The notes under the pieces were generated by a model that was not told the origin of the DNA, made no database searches, and saw only the letters and a program-made list of their open reading frames with translations. DNA of 64,000 nucleotides, from positions 1 through 64,000 of the forward strand of contig CBDCHC010000012.1 in the NCBI GenBank assembly GCA_965217075.1, in the 5' to 3' direction. The position numbers and the translations under genes are program-made. Every line of letters begins with the position of its first letter. Within the stretch, counting starts at the first letter, position 1. The DNA comes from CBDCHC01 sp965217075 (GTDB lineage Bacteria; Pseudomonadota; Gammaproteobacteria; PS1; Pseudothioglobaceae). Shown here piece after piece: positions 63,401 through 64,000 of the stretch.

Positions 63401-64000
63401 TGATATTGGGTTAGCGTGAATAAGAGAATTATAAAATGCTCTTGTTGTTTGTCCGCTTAAGGTTCTACCTGAAGCATCAGTAATAGTACCAGAAATCATA
63501 ATTGGCAATTCTAAATTAAGCTCTATAAAAACATTTTTTACTGCAAAAATTGCTGCTTTAGCGTTCAAAGTATCAAAAATGGTTTCTATCATAATAATAT
63601 CTACACCACCTTTAATTAAAGCCTTAACACTACATTTATAGTCATTAACTAATTCATCAAAACTAATATTTCTAAATGCTGGGTCACTCACATCTGGTGA
63701 GATTGACAATGTTTTACTTGTAGGACCAACTACTCCTGCAACAAATCGTGGTTTTTCTGTAGTACTAAACTCATTCACGACTGTCTTTGCTAACATAGCA
63801 CTTGTTAGATTAATTTCATACGCTAAATCAGCCATTTGATAATCTGTCATTGATGTTCTGGTTGCATTAAAAGTATTAGTTTCAATAATATCAGCGCCAG
63901 CTTTTAAATAATCACGATGAATATTTTTAATAATTTCTGGCTGAGTAAGACTTAATAAATCATTATTACCTTTAATTAATATATGATAATCTTTAAATCT
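60473..64000 (-). CDS. metH: Cobalamin-dependent methionine synthase (5' end outside window)
   Basis: Moves a methyl group from methyltetrahydrofolate to homocysteine through cobalamin. The frame is open to the right edge (1175 codons seen); compared with E. coli about 50 N-terminal residues are missing. The homocysteine domain has ADIIETNTFNATRTSMTDYQ and zinc Cys in GGCCGST. The folate domain has NIGERTNVTGSAKFK. The B12 domain has DVHDIGKNIVG, with the His that binds cobalt, and GLSGLI. The reactivation domain has RPAPGYPACPEHSEK. An internal ATG at 63850 is not the start. Confidence 0.95.
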   Translation of the reverse strand, partial: RFKDYHILIKGNNDLLSLTQPEIIKNIHRDYLKAGADIIETNTFNATRTSMTDYQMADLAYEINLTSAMLAKTVVNEFSTTEKPRFVAGVVGPTSKTLSISPDVSDPAFRNISFDELVNDYKCSVKALIKGGVDIIMIETIFDTLNAKAAIFAVKNVFIELNLELPIMISGTITDASGRTLSGQTTRAFYNSLIHANPISIGLNCALGPDLLEQYVSDLSAVANCYVSAHPNAGLPNEFGEYELNATDMSNYIKEWADAGLVNIVGGCCGSTPQHIAKINKKVANIKPRKIPKIPKKCYLAGLEPFNIDRHSLFVNIGERTNVTGSAKFKRLILDEKFEQALDVCREQVEGGAQIVDVNMDEAMLDGKASMIKFLNLIASEPDIARVPLMIDSSKWEIIEAGLKCTQGKAIVNSISLKEGKDSFIRKAKLCKLYGAAIIVMAFDEQGQADTKQRKVDICTNAYNILITEVNFPPEDVIFDLNIFAIATGIKEHNNYGLDFIEATKIITSTLPYVKVSGGVSNISFSFRGNNHVREAIHSVFLYHAIKSGMTMGIVNASQLMLYDEIKTDLKQAVIDVVLNSDENAGERLLNLAEKYSSNYIVENKKDLSWRENSVEKRLEHAILKGITQFIDQDTEEAYQKLGRPIFVIEGPLMSGMSVVGDLFGNGKMFLPQVVKSARVMKKSVAYLEPYLLAEKKDSSANTQKKILMATVKGDVHDIGKNIVGVVLQCNNYAIIDLGVMVPSEKILQVAKEKNVDIIGLSGLITPSLDEMVAVANAMKKAKFNIPLLIGGATTSAIHTAVKIQPKYDNGVVYVADASKAVGVVSKLLSDKKTSFLQEKNNEYQALRDRRVAKKTKLLSMADARANKIKISFDNIKKPNKLGIQTFINYNLSKIFKFIDWTPFFKTWELAGRFPAILDDEIVGSSATELFNDAKKMFKKIIDNKLLQANAVIGIFAANSLDENIEIYDKKGNILMIANHLRQQLDKKGHIPNFCLSDFIAPKSIGKDDYIGAFAVTTGININSLVKQYDDDLDDYNSIMVKAVADRLAEAFAELMHHKVRTKLWGYNQNKLQNDDLINEKYQGIRPAPGYPACPEHSEKLKIWKLLNVENNANITLTDSFAMLPSASVSGWYFAHPDSKYFGVAKISTEQVKSYAFHKNISFDEAVKLLQQNLN

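Noticed and set aside
1..64000. Prophage, integron or plasmid segment
   Set aside because: No integrase, phage structural, replication-initiator or conjugation genes are seen; the flanks are ordinary core genes.

Overview
The window comes from an AT-rich bacterial chromosome. The housekeeping genes point to a gammaproteobacterium: UbiC next to CmoA, a YibN-GrxC-GpsA string as in enterics but without SecB, a ParE-length topoisomerase IV subunit, and type I ArgG. Small gene gaps, 4-8 nt overlaps and low G+C suggest a compact genome, perhaps a symbiont or a streamlined marine lineage. That last point is inference; there is no rRNA here to place it.

Region 1 (1-31692, half the window) is a head-to-tail array of five very large genes, all on the minus strand, here called A to E from left to right. 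Each encodes a type I secretion (T1SS) RTX adhesin with the same plan: a BapA-prefix-like N-terminus with a conserved Cys pair, a small hydrophobic Gly/Ala stretch, a variable run of bacterial Ig-like and cadherin-like modules, one PKD module (IDWGDGS), a run of BspA-like DUF285 repeats, and RTX nonapeptides with a T1SS C-terminal target domain. A runs off the left edge, B and E are intact, and C and D are broken by frameshifts. Most of these breaks sit where two repeat variants look merged base by base, which suggests assembly consensus error or botched gene conversion. Each gap between these genes carries the same long palindrome (AAGGGGACGTTACCC arms), and near-identical kilobase blocks cross gene boundaries. 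The array therefore looks like a recombining surface-antigen locus. No T1SS exporter is present in the window.

Region 2 (31912-45711) is a dense minus-strand block: sel1-repeat protein, DUF2914 protein, argG and an MMPL/RND exporter in one overlapping string; then bax-like glucosaminidase, gpsA, grxC, yibN, trpG/pabA, cmoA, ubiC, a rhodanese, a NarL-type response regulator, cysS, pgsA and tRNA-Arg(ACG).

Region 3 (45810-64000) is mixed core metabolism: pyrE, tRNA-Phe(GAA), a cytochrome b561, lepA, comEC, fabF and acpP (split by a terminator), queC-parE-thiC, hemB with a divergent ispF, ruvB, and metH running off the right edge. It covers fatty acid synthesis, tRNA modification (queuosine, cmo5U), thiamine, heme and methionine synthesis, and DNA topology and repair.
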